Below, piece by piece: positions 1-9,407 of a stretch of DNA of 64,000 nt. The number at the start of each line of letters is the position of its first letter. Position 1 is the first letter of the stretch. The notes under the pieces were generated by a model that saw only the letters and a list, made by a program, of their open reading frames with translations, made no database searches and had not been told where the DNA came from. Location of the stretch: positions 1 to 64,000 of the forward strand of contig NZ_LMRA01000008.1 of assembly GCF_001424705.1 (NCBI RefSeq), in the 5' to 3' direction. A program made the translations under genes and the position numbers. Origin of the DNA: Methylobacterium sp. Leaf465. Lineage in GTDB: Bacteria > Pseudomonadota > Alphaproteobacteria > Rhizobiales > Beijerinckiaceae.

Positions 1-191
1 GAGATCGTGATCCCGCGCGCCTTCTCCTCCGGCGCCTTGTCGATCTGGTCGTAGGCCGTGAACGTCGCTCCGCCCGTCTCGGCCAGAACCTTCGTGATCG
101 CCGCCGTCAACGACGTCTTGCCGTGATCCACGTGACCGATCGTGCCAATGTTGCAGTGCGGCTTCGTACGCGCGAATTTCTCTTTGGCCAT
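1..191 (-). CDS. tuf: Elongation factor Tu (5' part, runs off the window)
   Basis: EF-Tu is the GTPase that delivers aminoacyl-tRNA to the ribosome. Only the first 63 residues are here; the rest lies beyond base 1. The start [20 protein letters not shown] is typical of EF-Tu, and the P-loop GHVDHGKT is at residues 19-26. The ATG is preceded by AGGA about nine bases upstream. No fusA lies upstream, so this may be the tuf copy that is separate from the rpsL-rpsG-fusA operon, which alphaproteobacteria often have. That placement is inference; the identity is certain. Confidence 0.97.
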   Translation of the reverse strand, partial: MAKEKFARTKPHCNIGTIGHVDHGKTSLTAAITKVLAETGGATFTAYDQIDKAPEEKARGITI

Positions 192-335
192 CGTCTCTTT
201 CCTGCGGCAAGCTCACACGAGCGGTCGCCCGGGCTGTCGCTCGACGCGTTGTCGAGCCGGGCGAAAGACGGGGGCCCGCTTAGAGGCTTGCCGTCCTTTG
301 ATCAAGGGCTTTGCGGGACAAGGCGCTCCGGCATG

Positions 336-797
336 CTACGGAACCGGGCGTCGGACAGGGGATGCGGCGAGCAACGCGGCCCGGTCCAGGCCCAGCGCGG
401 TGGCGATTTCCTCGAGGGCCTGCGCCTCCACGTCGGCGATGCCGTCGAGGTCGGCCACGTCCGCCGCGATCAGGAATGTCGCTTCGCGTTCCTCCTGCCC
501 CCGGCCCTCGATGGCGGCGACGCGGCGCAGGTTCTCGGCCCGGCCCGCCCGGGTCCGGGCACGGGCGATCCCATCGTAGAGTTCGCTCTCGAGCATCAGC
601 CGGTCGTAGCCCTTCTCGAGGATGGGATTGGCCTGCAGGCCGGCCAGCGCCGTATCGAATTCCGCGCTGGCGATCTCCCCGTCCGCGACCATCACGTTGG
701 CGGCGGCGGAGACCATCGCCTGCATGAGGACCGTATCGCCGGCATAGGCCGTCACGGTCTGGCTGAAGCGGCTGACGATGTCCTGGAAGATGTTCAT
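336..797 (-). CDS. TerB-like (tellurite resistance B superfamily) protein
   Basis: A 153-residue soluble, helical, acidic protein. The stretch AAANVMVADGEIASAEFD resembles the metal-binding start of TerB domains (a VxxADGxI-type motif), followed by predicted helices and an Ala-rich end. The open frame extends upstream, but ATG at 797 (MNIFQDIVSRF) starts the compact domain and the extension is Arg/Pro-rich shadow sequence. Lone TerB-like proteins of this size are common in alphaproteobacteria and are not evidence of tellurite resistance. Its partner and role are unknown. It lies upstream of tuf on the same strand with about 145 bases between. Confidence 0.7.
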   Translation of the reverse strand: MNIFQDIVSRFSQTVTAYAGDTVLMQAMVSAAANVMVADGEIASAEFDTALAGLQANPILEKGYDRLMLESELYDGIARARTRAGRAENLRRVAAIEGRGQEEREATFLIAADVADLDGIADVEAQALEEIATALGLDRAALLAASPVRRPVP

Positions 798-894
798 TGG
801 GGGCTCTGGACACGGACGGGATCGTTGCGGGGCGCGGCATCGACGCCGCGGCAGGCATCGCGGTTCCACGCGCCGATGACAAGCGTCCGTCGCC

Positions 895-1338
895 TCAGAA
901 CAGCGCCACCAGGGCGATACCGCCGATCATCAGCACGCCCCCGAGGGCGCGCCAGAGGGTGAGGGGATGCTGCTCGAACCCGATCCAGCCGAAATGGTCG
1001 AGCAGGATGGAGGTGATGACGCCGGCGGTGATGAGAAGCCCCAGATAGGGCGCGGCCCCGATCTGCTGCGCGGCGAACAGCTGGGACAGGATGAGGAGCG
1101 CCCCGACCACGCCGCCGAACCAGGCCCAGAGCGGCACGGCCCGCATGTCGCCGAGGCTCGGAAAGGCGAAACGACCGAGGACCAGGCCGAGGGCGAGGAG
1201 GGTCGCGCCCCCGGCCAGCGAGACGACGATGCCTGCGGCGAAGGGCTGCGCCAGGTTCTTGGAGAGCGTCGCGTTCACGCCCGACTGCACTGCGTTCGCG
1301 ATGCCGGCTAGGAGGACGAAACCGTAGAGGAGCCACAT
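895..1338 (-). CDS. DMT-family transporter, YdcZ/DUF606 type
   Basis: A 147-residue integral membrane protein with about five hydrophobic segments. It starts MWLLYGFVLLAGIANAVQSG and keeps the family pattern in which a short N-terminal helix carries NAxQSGxNATL and the last helix ends GGVLMIGGIALVALF. YdcZ-type half-size drug/metabolite transporters are thought to work as dimers; the substrate cannot be read from sequence. ATG at 1338 follows AGGA. Longer upstream starts would add a Pro/Arg-rich tail with no hydrophobic character and are rejected. Confidence 0.85.
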   Translation of the reverse strand: MWLLYGFVLLAGIANAVQSGVNATLSKNLAQPFAAGIVVSLAGGATLLALGLVLGRFAFPSLGDMRAVPLWAWFGGVVGALLILSQLFAAQQIGAAPYLGLLITAGVITSILLDHFGWIGFEQHPLTLWRALGGVLMIGGIALVALF

Positions 1339-1478
1339 GGTCGATCCTGGGCCTTCAGCGTTGCGGACCGGGCCGCGAGAGCGAGCCGGGGTCGTGCAGG
1401 TACCCTGTGATAAGTCCTTGGCGGGGGCCCGAGATCGGCTAAGAACGGTGACGGGGCCAAATAACAGGGAAACGCGGT

Positions 1479-2096
1479 ATGGATGGGACGGCCAGGGGGT
1501 CCGTCGACGCGGGAGATCCGGAGCCGCGGCGGGGTGGTGCGGATGCACCGCGCGATCTTCGTTTCGCCCTGCGCGCCGAGACCGATGCGGCCCATCGGCG
1601 CCTCGATGCGGGGTTCGTCGCCTACGACCTGAGTCGGCGAGCCGATTATGTGCGCTTCCTGTCGGCGATGCGTGACCCCTTCGCGCAGATCGAGACCTGG
1701 CTCGACGGGGCCGATGCCGCCGACCTGCCGCCGGACTGGGCGGCCCGCCGCCGGTCCACGGTCCTGCAGGCCGACCTGTCCGGGCTGGCGATTTCCCCTC
1801 CGGAGGTCGCGCCCGCCCCCCTGCCCCCCACCTTGTCGAGCGCCGAGGCGCCCGGTCTCCTCTACGTTCTGGAAGGTTCGCGCCTCGGCGGCCAGGTTCT
1901 GCTCCGTCAGGTCCTGGCGAGCCCGGACCCGCTGGTCCACGGGAACGCCCGCTTCCTCCGGCACGGCGCGGGACTCCGCCTCTGGCCGAGTTTCGCGACT
2001 TGGCTCGGGACGCGCCCGGTCGCGGATCACGCCGCCGCGATCCGTGGTGCGCAACGTGCCTTCGCGCTGTTCGAGGCGGCGCAGGCGCCGGGCTAG
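1479..2096 (+). CDS. bphO: Biliverdin-producing heme oxygenase
   Basis: A 205-residue heme oxygenase of the BphO type, which opens heme to biliverdin, the chromophore of bacteriophytochromes. His39 in LRAETDAAHRRLD fits the proximal heme ligand, and LYVLEGSRLGGQVLL (residues 129-143) is the conserved Gly-rich distal helix. AGGGA lies about ten bases before the ATG. The neighbour is the bacteriophytochrome gene on the opposite strand, convergent and overlapping by four bases, which supports the pairing of enzyme and photoreceptor. The two genes cannot share a transcript in this arrangement, unlike the usual bphO-bphP operon. Confidence 0.93.
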   Translation: MDGTARGSVDAGDPEPRRGGADAPRDLRFALRAETDAAHRRLDAGFVAYDLSRRADYVRFLSAMRDPFAQIETWLDGADAADLPPDWAARRRSTVLQADLSGLAISPPEVAPAPLPPTLSSAEAPGLLYVLEGSRLGGQVLLRQVLASPDPLVHGNARFLRHGAGLRLWPSFATWLGTRPVADHAAAIRGAQRAFALFEAAQAPG

Positions 2097-4654
2097 TCCC
2101 GGGGGGGCGTGCTCGCCAGGGCCCGGCGTAGGGTATCCGCGGTGTAGGGCTTCTTGATCATCGGCACGGCGCCGAGCTCGGACGGGATTCGGAAGCTCTC
2201 GCCGTAGCCCGTCGCGAAGACGAAGGGCACGCCGGCCGCGATCAGGCGTCGGGCGACCGGCAGGCTCGTCTCGGCGCCGAGATTCACGTCGAGGAGGGCA
2301 AAGCTCGGATGCGCCGCCTCGATCTGCCGCAGGGCTTCGTGCACGGATCCCGCCATGTCGACCGCGCTCGCCCCGAGGGTGGACAGGATCTCCTCGGCCT
2401 CCAGAGCGATGATCATGTTGTCCTCGACCACCAGGACGGTCCCGGACAACGCCGCGGCATCGAGTTCGGGCGTCCGGTCGCGCTCCCGCGACAGGGGGGC
2501 GGCGACGGTCGGTGCGGCCCGCACGTAGCGCGCCGGCACGGCGAAGCGGCCGCGCAGGCCGGTGAGTTCGTAGGTGATCTCCGCCTCGCCCTTTAGCTCG
2601 TAGGGGATCGAGCGCTCGATCAGCGTGGTGCCGAAGCCGCGGCGGCTCGGCGGCTTCACCGGCGGGCCGCCGCTCTCGCGCCAATGGATCACGAGGCACT
2701 GCGAGGCATCGCGCTCCCAGGCCACGTCCACCTGTCCGACCCCCTCCGACAGGGCGCCGTACTTCGCCGAGTTCGTCATCAACTCGTGGATGACCAGGGC
2801 AAGCGTCGAGAACGCCTGGGGATCCAGAAGGACATCGGTGCCGTCCAGACGGACCCGGCCCGCCTGCTGGTCGAGATAGGCCTCCGCCTCCAGGGTGATA
2901 AGGTCGCGCAGGGAACCCGGTCCCCAGTTCGTGGTGGTGATCTGGTCGTGCGCCCGGGCCAGGGCCTGGATGCGCGCCCCGACGACGCCGGCGAAATCCT
3001 CGACGCTGTCGGACCCCGAGCGACTTTGGGCGACGATGCCCCGGATCAGGTTGAGGATGTTGCGCACCCGATGGTTCAGCTCGGCGATCAGGAGCTCCTG
3101 GCGCTCCTGCGCGGTCTTGCGCTCCTTCTCGGCGGAATCGGTGAGGCGCAGGATGACCTCGAGCAGCGTGATGCGCAGGGCCTCGGCGATGCGCAGGTCC
3201 ACCGCGCTCCAGGGGGCGGCCTGCCCCCGGACCACCTCGGTCCAGGCCTCGAAGCTCTTGCGGGGCGTGAGGCGCAGACCGTTCGGTCCGAGGCTCGCCG
3301 GCTTCTCCGGATTGCCGGCCCAGGTGACGGTGCGCGCGATCTCGCGACGGAAGAACACCAGGAAATCCCGCGGCGCCCGCGAGATCGGGATCGCCAGGAG
3401 TCCCGCGGCCCGCTCGGGGTAGTCGGCGGCCGGGGGATGGACCGCGCCGATCTCCTGGGTGGCGAAGGCCCGGCTCGCGGCCGTCCGGTTGAGGAAGCGC
3501 ACGAGACCGGTGAATTCCTCCGCCGTCGGGGTCGCCCCCCGCAGGGTGATCTCGCCGTTGACCCAGACGCCGATGCCGTCGCACGTGACGATTCCCGCGA
3601 TGTCGTCGAGGAAATCGGTGATGTTCTCGAGGCTCGTTCCGCCCGAGGCGAGCGCACCCATCAGTCGGTCATGCAGCGCCCGGGAACTGCCTTCGTAGGC
3701 GGCCTCCGCCTCGCGCTCCCGGCTTTCCAGGATCAGCGAGAACATCTGCCCGAACAGTTCGGCGCCGGTTCGGCGCTCCAGCGAGATGTGGCGGGCCTCG
3801 GTGTGATGGCAGGCGAACAGGCCCCAGAGCTTGCCGCCCCGCAGGATCGACACCGACAGGGAGGCCGCCACCCCCATGTTGCGCAGGTATTCGAGGTGGA
3901 TCGGCGACACCGTGCGCAGGGTGCTCATCGACAGGTCGAGAGGTCGGCCGTGGGGATCGCGCTGCGGCAGCACGGCGACAGGTTCGGCATCGACATCCGC
4001 GATGATGCGCAGCCAGTTGCGCTCGTAGAGGGCGCGCGCCTGTTTCGGAATGTCTGAGGCCGGGTAATGCAGTCCGAGATAGGGGGCAAGGCTGGAGCGT
4101 GCGGATTCGGCGATCACCACCCCCGAGCCGTCCGGGTCGAAGCGGTAGACCATAACGCGATCGAAGCCGGTGAGCGCCCGCATCTGGCGCACGGCCTCCC
4201 GGCAGAACGGGTCGAAACCCACCGTCTGCTGCAGGCGTCCGACCATGCTGCGCACGAGATTGCCGGCGTTGAGGTGTTCGCTGACGCTCGGCTCGGCCTC
4301 GATGACGATGATGCCGTCCGAGATGTGCAGCGCGATGTCGAAGGGGGCACCTCCGGCCTGCAGGACGGTGCCGAAAATCCGGTCGATGGCATCGGGCCCG
4401 CGCAGGGCCTGAAGGTGACCGCGGATCAGATGGATCGCCTCCGCGTCGATCAGGTCGGCCAGGGGAAGGCCCAGCACATCGGCTTCCGCCTGCCCCAACC
4501 ACCCGGCGGCATTCTCGGAGGCCCGGACCACGATCCAGTCCGGGGAGACCGCGATGAGGAAACCGAAGGGCTGAACCGCGCCGAGGATGTGGATCGGTTC
4601 CCGATCGCAGGACGTAAGGTCCACAGGTCGGGGACGTGCTGAAGATTCGATCAT
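2093..4654 (-). CDS. bphP: Bacteriophytochrome: PAS-GAF-PHY, HWE histidine kinase, receiver
   Basis: An 853-residue red/far-red photoreceptor kinase. The biliverdin-attaching Cys16 sits in LTSCDREPIHILG; the GAF pocket motif PASDIP is at 198-203 with Asp201; the PHY tongue PRxSF is at about 464. The kinase is of the HWE type, with phospho-acceptor His528 in ELNHRVRNI, an ATP-binding N-box HELMTNSAKYG near 623, and WRE near 658. A C-terminal receiver domain carries acidic VED and phospho-acceptor Asp789 (LLDVNLG). The kinase-receiver fusion suggests internal phosphotransfer. The start is set at ATG 4654 so that the Cys keeps its usual place near the N-terminus; an upstream start at 4747 is possible. 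Confidence 0.95.
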   Translation of the reverse strand: MIESSARPRPVDLTSCDREPIHILGAVQPFGFLIAVSPDWIVVRASENAAGWLGQAEADVLGLPLADLIDAEAIHLIRGHLQALRGPDAIDRIFGTVLQAGGAPFDIALHISDGIIVIEAEPSVSEHLNAGNLVRSMVGRLQQTVGFDPFCREAVRQMRALTGFDRVMVYRFDPDGSGVVIAESARSSLAPYLGLHYPASDIPKQARALYERNWLRIIADVDAEPVAVLPQRDPHGRPLDLSMSTLRTVSPIHLEYLRNMGVAASLSVSILRGGKLWGLFACHHTEARHISLERRTGAELFGQMFSLILESREREAEAAYEGSSRALHDRLMGALASGGTSLENITDFLDDIAGIVTCDGIGVWVNGEITLRGATPTAEEFTGLVRFLNRTAASRAFATQEIGAVHPPAADYPERAAGLLAIPISRAPRDFLVFFRREIARTVTWAGNPEKPASLGPNGLRLTPRKSFEAWTEVVRGQAAPWSAVDLRIAEALRITLLEVILRLTDSAEKERKTAQERQELLIAELNHRVRNILNLIRGIVAQSRSGSDSVEDFAGVVGARIQALARAHDQITTTNWGPGSLRDLITLEAEAYLDQQAGRVRLDGTDVLLDPQAFSTLALVIHELMTNSAKYGALSEGVGQVDVAWERDASQCLVIHWRESGGPPVKPPSRRGFGTTLIERSIPYELKGEAEITYELTGLRGRFAVPARYVRAAPTVAAPLSRERDRTPELDAAALSGTVLVVEDNMIIALEAEEILSTLGASAVDMAGSVHEALRQIEAAHPSFALLDVNLGAETSLPVARRLIAAGVPFVFATGYGESFRIPSELGAVPMIKKPYTADTLRRALASTPPRD

Positions 4655-4817
4655 CAGGTCTCTGATTCGCCGGTCCCATGTCCGTTCGGAGAAGTGCGTC
4701 GAGACCAACGACAGACCGTCCGGAAAGTCTCCTCGATGGTCGGGCAACGGACGCAGTTTCGAGTCGATTGTGTTGCGGATGCCACAGGCCGGCGCGACGC
4801 CGACGGGATTCGTCGTC

Positions 4818-5099
4818 TCACGATCGGGTGCCCATCCGGTCTGTGACCCCGGCCGCCAGGATCGCTCCGATCAGGTAGGACCCGAGTCCGAGCGCCCCGG
4901 CCTCCAGCCAGAAGCCTGCCCGTCCCGAAAGGAAGCCCCCGGCGGCGAGGCCCCCGGCCAGACCCGCTGCCAGGACGAGAAGGCCGGCGCTGCGGCGCGC
5001 AGTCGGTGTCCGCGGCAGGCCCGTCAGCGCGCCGATGGCGCCGCCGAGGAGGGCGCTGACGGCCGCGAGGGGCCAGAGCAGGGTTGCCAGGAGCGTCAC
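4818..5099 (-). CDS. Small hypothetical membrane protein
   Basis: A 93-residue protein with about three hydrophobic segments (TLLATLLWPLAAVSALLGGA, SAGLLVLAAGLAGGLAAGGF, and a C-terminal segment around GLGSYLIGAILAAG). The start is GTG at 5099. It lies 22 bases after the OmpA-domain gene on the same strand, so the two are probably cotranscribed, and a role in the cell envelope is a fair guess. I do not recognise the family. Confidence 0.6.
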   Translation of the reverse strand: MTLLATLLWPLAAVSALLGGAIGALTGLPRTPTARRSAGLLVLAAGLAGGLAAGGFLSGRAGFWLEAGALGLGSYLIGAILAAGVTDRMGTRS

Positions 5100-5121
5100 G
5101 CCGTTCGCCTCCGTCGGATCG

Positions 5122-7086
5122 TCATGACCGTGACTCGATCCCGACGCCCTGGCCAGCCGGACGCGGCGAGCCGGCCGGGGCGGCAGCGACCTGTTCGAAA
5201 CGAAGGCCGGCCTGGAGCAGATACTCCACGATCGCGAGGGCACGGCCCTGCGCGAGATCGGGGGCGGGCTCCGGTTGAGCCGCCGGCTTCGCCTCGGTCC
5301 TGACGGCCTTGTCCTTCGGATTGGACTTGCCGGGCGCCTTATCCGAGGCACGCGAGCCGGAGGATCCGGCCGGTGCCTTGCTCGGTGCTCTGCCGGCATC
5401 CTTGCCCGCGTCGAGCGACGCCGTGCTGTCCACCGCGGTCTCGACGACAGGCTTCGGTGCCGCGGTGGCGCCGCTCGGATCGAGATGGCCCGTGACCACC
5501 AGGCGCAGGGTCGGGCAGGTCTTGCCCAGGGCCGCAATCCCATCGAGGAGGGGGTAGAAGGCCGGCGTCAGAATCGCGCTTCCGGGCGGGAATATGAGGG
5601 CTTGGCCCATGAGCTTGGTCCCGAGCGCATCGACGCAGCGCTCCGGTGTCCAGGCCGACGCTGCGTCGGGGGTCGTCACCGAGATCGCCGCGGTCCAGCC
5701 CGGCGGCATCGCGGCCGACAGGTCTTCGGAAACGCGCCGGCCACCCTGCGCATACAGGCTCTCGCCCGTCAGGGTGATCGCGCGATCGGCGAACCGGGCC
5801 TCGCCCCGCCCCAGCAGGGTGAGGGCCGTGGCGGTCGCGCGCAGCACCCGGGCGAGCTCGGGCGGGGCCCCTTCGCCGAGGCGGGTGCGGTCGATCAGGC
5901 GCTCGCGGAACAGCCGTGGACGAAAGGTCCCGAGCAGGGCCTCGCGCGCCTCGGCATCCGGCAGGTGGCCGGACAGCGTCACGGTTTCCGCGTCGCGCCG
6001 GAGCAGGATTTGATAGGGCGAGAGCGGTCGGGTGCTCAGGGTCGCGCCGCCCCGGCTCAGCCCGGCGGGCATCCCCTCGCGCAACAATTCCTCGATCTCG
6101 GGGATCGCCTGGGCGTCGAGGGCGACGCCCTCGAGTGCGATCCGCGCATCGGCGACGGTGACGCTCCCCTCCTGCATCAACGCGGCGAGGCTCAGGGCGA
6201 AACGCGCCATCGCGGCTGCATCGACCCCGGGCGGAAGGCCACGCGCCCTGCGCATCCGGTCCTCGATCCGCCCCGTCTCCGAGGCCTGTGCCGCCTGCGC
6301 CCGGATCTCGGCGCGCGCCGCGTCCGAGACCACGTGGCCCGAGAGCGTCAGGGTGCCCCCCGGCTCCCGAGACGCGACGAAGCGGAAATCCGGCACGACC
6401 GCCGGCCGAATCTCGACCCGGCCCAGACCATAGCCGGTCGGCAGATCGGCCAGGGCCGTCCGCAAGGCTTCGTCGTCGGCGATGGAGGCCGCCTCGCCCA
6501 CGACCGAGAGGCGCATGTCCTCCAGCATCACCCGGCCGCCGGGCGCGAGGGCACGCAGCCGCGCCAGCGCATAGGCGGCCGCCGCGGCGAAGTCCGGTGG
6601 CGCGCCGAGGGCGGCGCGGGCGCGGTCGTGCAGTGCGGTTCCGGGGTCGAGGGCGGGGGAGAGTTGCTCGGCCAGGGCGCTCGGGCCGATTTCGGCTGGC
6701 CGCACGCCGGTCACGTCGACCCCGTCCTTGCCCTTGGTCGCGATCCACAGGAAGGGCGAAGCCGGCTCGACCACGCCCACGGGGCCGACGATTCGCCGGA
6801 CACCGTCGAGGGCAGCGAGCCGCTGATACGCCGAATCGCGGGTCGCGGCATCCGGCGCCTCGCCGGTGACCACGAGGTCTCGCCCCTCGACCGACACGCG
6901 CAGCCACGGCTCGGCACCGGGCGTCGCCGTCGCCCGAGCCACCGCATCGGCCTTTTCGCCGAGTTGCGACTCGAGGCGCGGCGTGAACCAGGCGGCGGAC
7001 AAGCCGAGGATCAGGGCGAGGCCGGGCAGGCCGGCAGCCCAGCCGAGGCGGCGGGATCGGTCACGGAGTGCGTAAGCGGCGGACAC
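5122..7086 (-). CDS. OmpA-family envelope protein with N-terminal anchor and BON-like repeats
   Basis: A 654-residue protein with one N-terminal membrane helix (about residues 16-34), then repeated BON-like segments (for example RVSVEGRDLVVTGEAPD, GGTLTLSGHVVSDAARAEI and ETVTLSGHLPDAEAREALL), and a C-terminal OmpA peptidoglycan-binding domain (IFPPGSAILTPAFYPLLDGI, LRLVVTGHLDPSG, GRALAIVEYLLQAGL). The OmpA domain is interrupted between the GHLDPSG strand and the GRALAIVEYL helix by about 60 residues rich in Ala, Lys, Pro and Ser. Such proteins link the inner membrane to peptidoglycan; the exact role is unknown. A small membrane-protein gene follows 22 bases downstream. Confidence 0.8.
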   Translation of the reverse strand: MSAAYALRDRSRRLGWAAGLPGLALILGLSAAWFTPRLESQLGEKADAVARATATPGAEPWLRVSVEGRDLVVTGEAPDAATRDSAYQRLAALDGVRRIVGPVGVVEPASPFLWIATKGKDGVDVTGVRPAEIGPSALAEQLSPALDPGTALHDRARAALGAPPDFAAAAAYALARLRALAPGGRVMLEDMRLSVVGEAASIADDEALRTALADLPTGYGLGRVEIRPAVVPDFRFVASREPGGTLTLSGHVVSDAARAEIRAQAAQASETGRIEDRMRRARGLPPGVDAAAMARFALSLAALMQEGSVTVADARIALEGVALDAQAIPEIEELLREGMPAGLSRGGATLSTRPLSPYQILLRRDAETVTLSGHLPDAEAREALLGTFRPRLFRERLIDRTRLGEGAPPELARVLRATATALTLLGRGEARFADRAITLTGESLYAQGGRRVSEDLSAAMPPGWTAAISVTTPDAASAWTPERCVDALGTKLMGQALIFPPGSAILTPAFYPLLDGIAALGKTCPTLRLVVTGHLDPSGATAAPKPVVETAVDSTASLDAGKDAGRAPSKAPAGSSGSRASDKAPGKSNPKDKAVRTEAKPAAQPEPAPDLAQGRALAIVEYLLQAGLRFEQVAAAPAGSPRPAGQGVGIESRS

Positions 7087-7185
7087 GTCGGACCCCGGTG
7101 GCAGGCGCGCGGGAGCGAACGCCAGGGCGGCACTTCACACGGCGTTCACGGCATCATGAAGGCCGGGGCGCCGCATGAGCCTCGC

Positions 7186-9009
7186 TCAGGCGTCGCGCAG
7201 CATCTCCAGTTCGAGCCAGCGGTCCTCGGCCTTGGCCAATTCGGTCTCGGCGACGCCGAGCAGATCCGACGCCTTCGCGAAGCGGGCCGGGTCCCGTGCG
7301 TAGAGTCCCGGATCGGCCAGGACCTCGCGCAGCTTGGCGATATCGGATTCGAGCTTCTTCATCCGGTCCGGCAGGGTCTTCAACTCGTGCTGGTCCTTGA
7401 AGCCGAGTTTGGGCTTGCCGGCCGGGGCTCCCGCATCGCCGCCCTTGGCGCGATCCTTCGCGTCGGCGCGGGCCTCCGCCTTCTCGGTCCGCCCGGCGGC
7501 CGCCCGGGCCTGCACGCCCTCCCCGCGCTGGGCGATCATGTCGGTGTAGCCGCCGGCATACTCGACCCAGCGGCCCTCCCCTTCGCTGACCAGCACGCTC
7601 CCGACGACCCGGTCGAGGAAGTCGCGGTCGTGGCTCACCAGGATCAGGGTGCCGGAATAATCCGCCAGCATTTCCTGCAGGAGGTCGAGGGTTTCGAGGT
7701 CGAGATCGTTGGTGGGCTCGTCGAGGACGAGGAGGTTGGCGGGCTGGGCGAGGGCGCGGGCGATGAGCAGGCGGTTGCGCTCGCCGCCCGAGAGGACGCT
7801 CACCGGGGTGCGGGCCTGCTCGGGCGCGAACAGGAAATCCTTCAGGTAGCCGATGACGTGGCGGCTGACGCCGCCGACGTTCACCGAATCGCCGCTGCCG
7901 CCGGTGAGCACCTCCGTCACCGTCATGGTCGGCTCCAGCACCGCACGGGCCTGGTCGAGGAGCATCATCTTGAGGTTGGTGCCGAGCGCCACCGTGCCGG
8001 ACTCGGGCGGGAGCTGCCCCGTGAGCAGGTTGATCAGCGTGGTCTTGCCGGCGCCGTTGGCCCCGACGATGCCGAGGCGGTCGCCGCGCATCACCCGAAG
8101 CGAGAGATCGTCGACGATCTTGCGGGCGCCGTAGGCCTTGGCCGCGTGCTTGGCCTCGATCACCAGGGCGCCGGAGCTCTCAGCCTCCGTCGACGTCATG
8201 GTCGCGGTGCCGACGGGCCGGCGATCCTCGCGCCGCTCCTTGCGCAGGGCATGAAGGTTGCCGAGGCGGCGCACGTTGCGCTTCCTCCGGGCGGTGACGC
8301 CGTAGCGCAGCCAGTGCTCCTCGTCGGCGATCTTGCGCTCGAGCTTGTGCCGGTCGCGCTCCTCCTCCTCGAAGAAGGCGTCGCGCCAGGCCTCGAAGGT
8401 GGAGAAGCCCTGCTCGATCCGGCGGGTGACGCCGCGGTCGAGCCAGATCGTGGTCTTCGACAGGGCGGACAGGAAGCGCCGGTCGTGGCTGATCAGCACG
8501 AGGGCGCCGCGCACGCTCTTCAGCTCGGATTCGAGCCACTCGATGGCCGGCAGGTCGAGGTGGTTGGTGGGCTCGTCGAGGAGCAGGATGTCGGGTTCCG
8601 GCGCCAGGGCCTGGGCCAGGGCGACCCGCCGCCCCTCCCCACCCGAGAGGCTCTTCGGGTTCTCGGCACCGGTCATGCCCAGGCTCTCGAGCAGGTAGCG
8701 GGCTCGGTAGGCGTCATCCCCGTGGGTCAGGCCGGATTCGACGAAATCAAGGGTCGTCTCGAAGCCGGAGAAGTCGGGTTCCTGCGCCAGATAGCGGATC
8801 GTGGTGCCGGGCTGGACGAAGCGCACGCCCCGGTCGGGCTCCACGAGCCCCGCGGCGATCTTCATCAAAGTGGACTTACCCGAGCCGTTGCGACCCACGA
8901 GGCAGGTGCGTTCGCCGGGGGAGATCGCGAGCTCGGCGCGCTCGATCAGCGGCGTGCCGCCGAAGGTGAGCGCGACGTCTTGGAGGGTGAGGAGCGGGGG
9001 AGCGGCCAT
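7186..9009 (-). CDS. uup: ABC-F ATPase, Uup type
   Basis: A 607-residue soluble protein with two ABC ATPase domains and no membrane segments. Domain one has Walker A GRNGSGKS, signature LSGGE and Walker B LLLDEPTNHLD; domain two has GANGAGKT, LSGGE and LVLDEPTNDLD. The C-terminal 100 residues are charged, Lys/Ala-rich and end in a predicted coiled coil (DRMKKLESDIAKLREVLADP), as in Uup, which binds DNA or ribosomes through that tail. ABC-F proteins act on ribosomes or on branched DNA, not in transport. Uup is favoured over EttA by the coiled-coil tail. Confidence 0.92.
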   Translation of the reverse strand: MAAPPLLTLQDVALTFGGTPLIERAELAISPGERTCLVGRNGSGKSTLMKIAAGLVEPDRGVRFVQPGTTIRYLAQEPDFSGFETTLDFVESGLTHGDDAYRARYLLESLGMTGAENPKSLSGGEGRRVALAQALAPEPDILLLDEPTNHLDLPAIEWLESELKSVRGALVLISHDRRFLSALSKTTIWLDRGVTRRIEQGFSTFEAWRDAFFEEEERDRHKLERKIADEEHWLRYGVTARRKRNVRRLGNLHALRKERREDRRPVGTATMTSTEAESSGALVIEAKHAAKAYGARKIVDDLSLRVMRGDRLGIVGANGAGKTTLINLLTGQLPPESGTVALGTNLKMMLLDQARAVLEPTMTVTEVLTGGSGDSVNVGGVSRHVIGYLKDFLFAPEQARTPVSVLSGGERNRLLIARALAQPANLLVLDEPTNDLDLETLDLLQEMLADYSGTLILVSHDRDFLDRVVGSVLVSEGEGRWVEYAGGYTDMIAQRGEGVQARAAAGRTEKAEARADAKDRAKGGDAGAPAGKPKLGFKDQHELKTLPDRMKKLESDIAKLREVLADPGLYARDPARFAKASDLLGVAETELAKAEDRWLELEMLRDA

Positions 9010-9090
9010 GGGGCCGGCTTATGGCAGCGACCGCGCCTTCGAACAAACCCGGAATCGGAATGCCCTTGCAAACCCGCGGTCGTGCCCCAC

Positions 9091-9318
9091 TCACATCGTC
9101 GGGTTGGCGGGGCCCGTCGGCATCGGATCGGGGGCGATGGCCGGGCCGATATCCGGATCGTTGACCGGGATTTCGGTGGGCGTCACGTCGGGCGCTTCGG
9201 TGGGGGTCGTCCCCGGCACGTCGGTCCCGGGGGTGTCCGGGCCGGGGGGCGGGGTCTGAGGCGCCTCGTAGGGCGTCTCGGGCACCGGGACTTCGGGGAT
9301 CGGGCCGGGGTTCGACAT
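9091..9318 (-). CDS. Short Pro/Thr-rich hypothetical protein
   Basis: A 75-residue open frame made almost only of Pro, Thr, Glu, Asp and Gly (PEVPVPETPYEAPQTPPPGP and on). There is no domain, membrane segment or signal peptide. It is probably disordered if expressed. It lies between two real genes on the same strand and nothing better competes for the space, but low-complexity frames also arise by chance in GC-rich DNA, so support is modest. Confidence 0.4.
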   Translation of the reverse strand: MSNPGPIPEVPVPETPYEAPQTPPPGPDTPGTDVPGTTPTEAPDVTPTEIPVNDPDIGPAIAPDPMPTGPANPTM

Positions 9319-9407
9319 CGGTTGCGCCTCTCAAGAGCCTCGGGGAGCGGACCGGTGGAACAGTCCGTCGCCGAGGGAGGTTCCGGGCGCGATGCCGGCG
9401 GCACTCG

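Noticed and set aside
336..797. Tellurite resistance operon suggested by the TerB-like protein.
   Set aside because: No terC, terD or terZ genes are near; lone TerB-like domains are common and unrelated to resistance.
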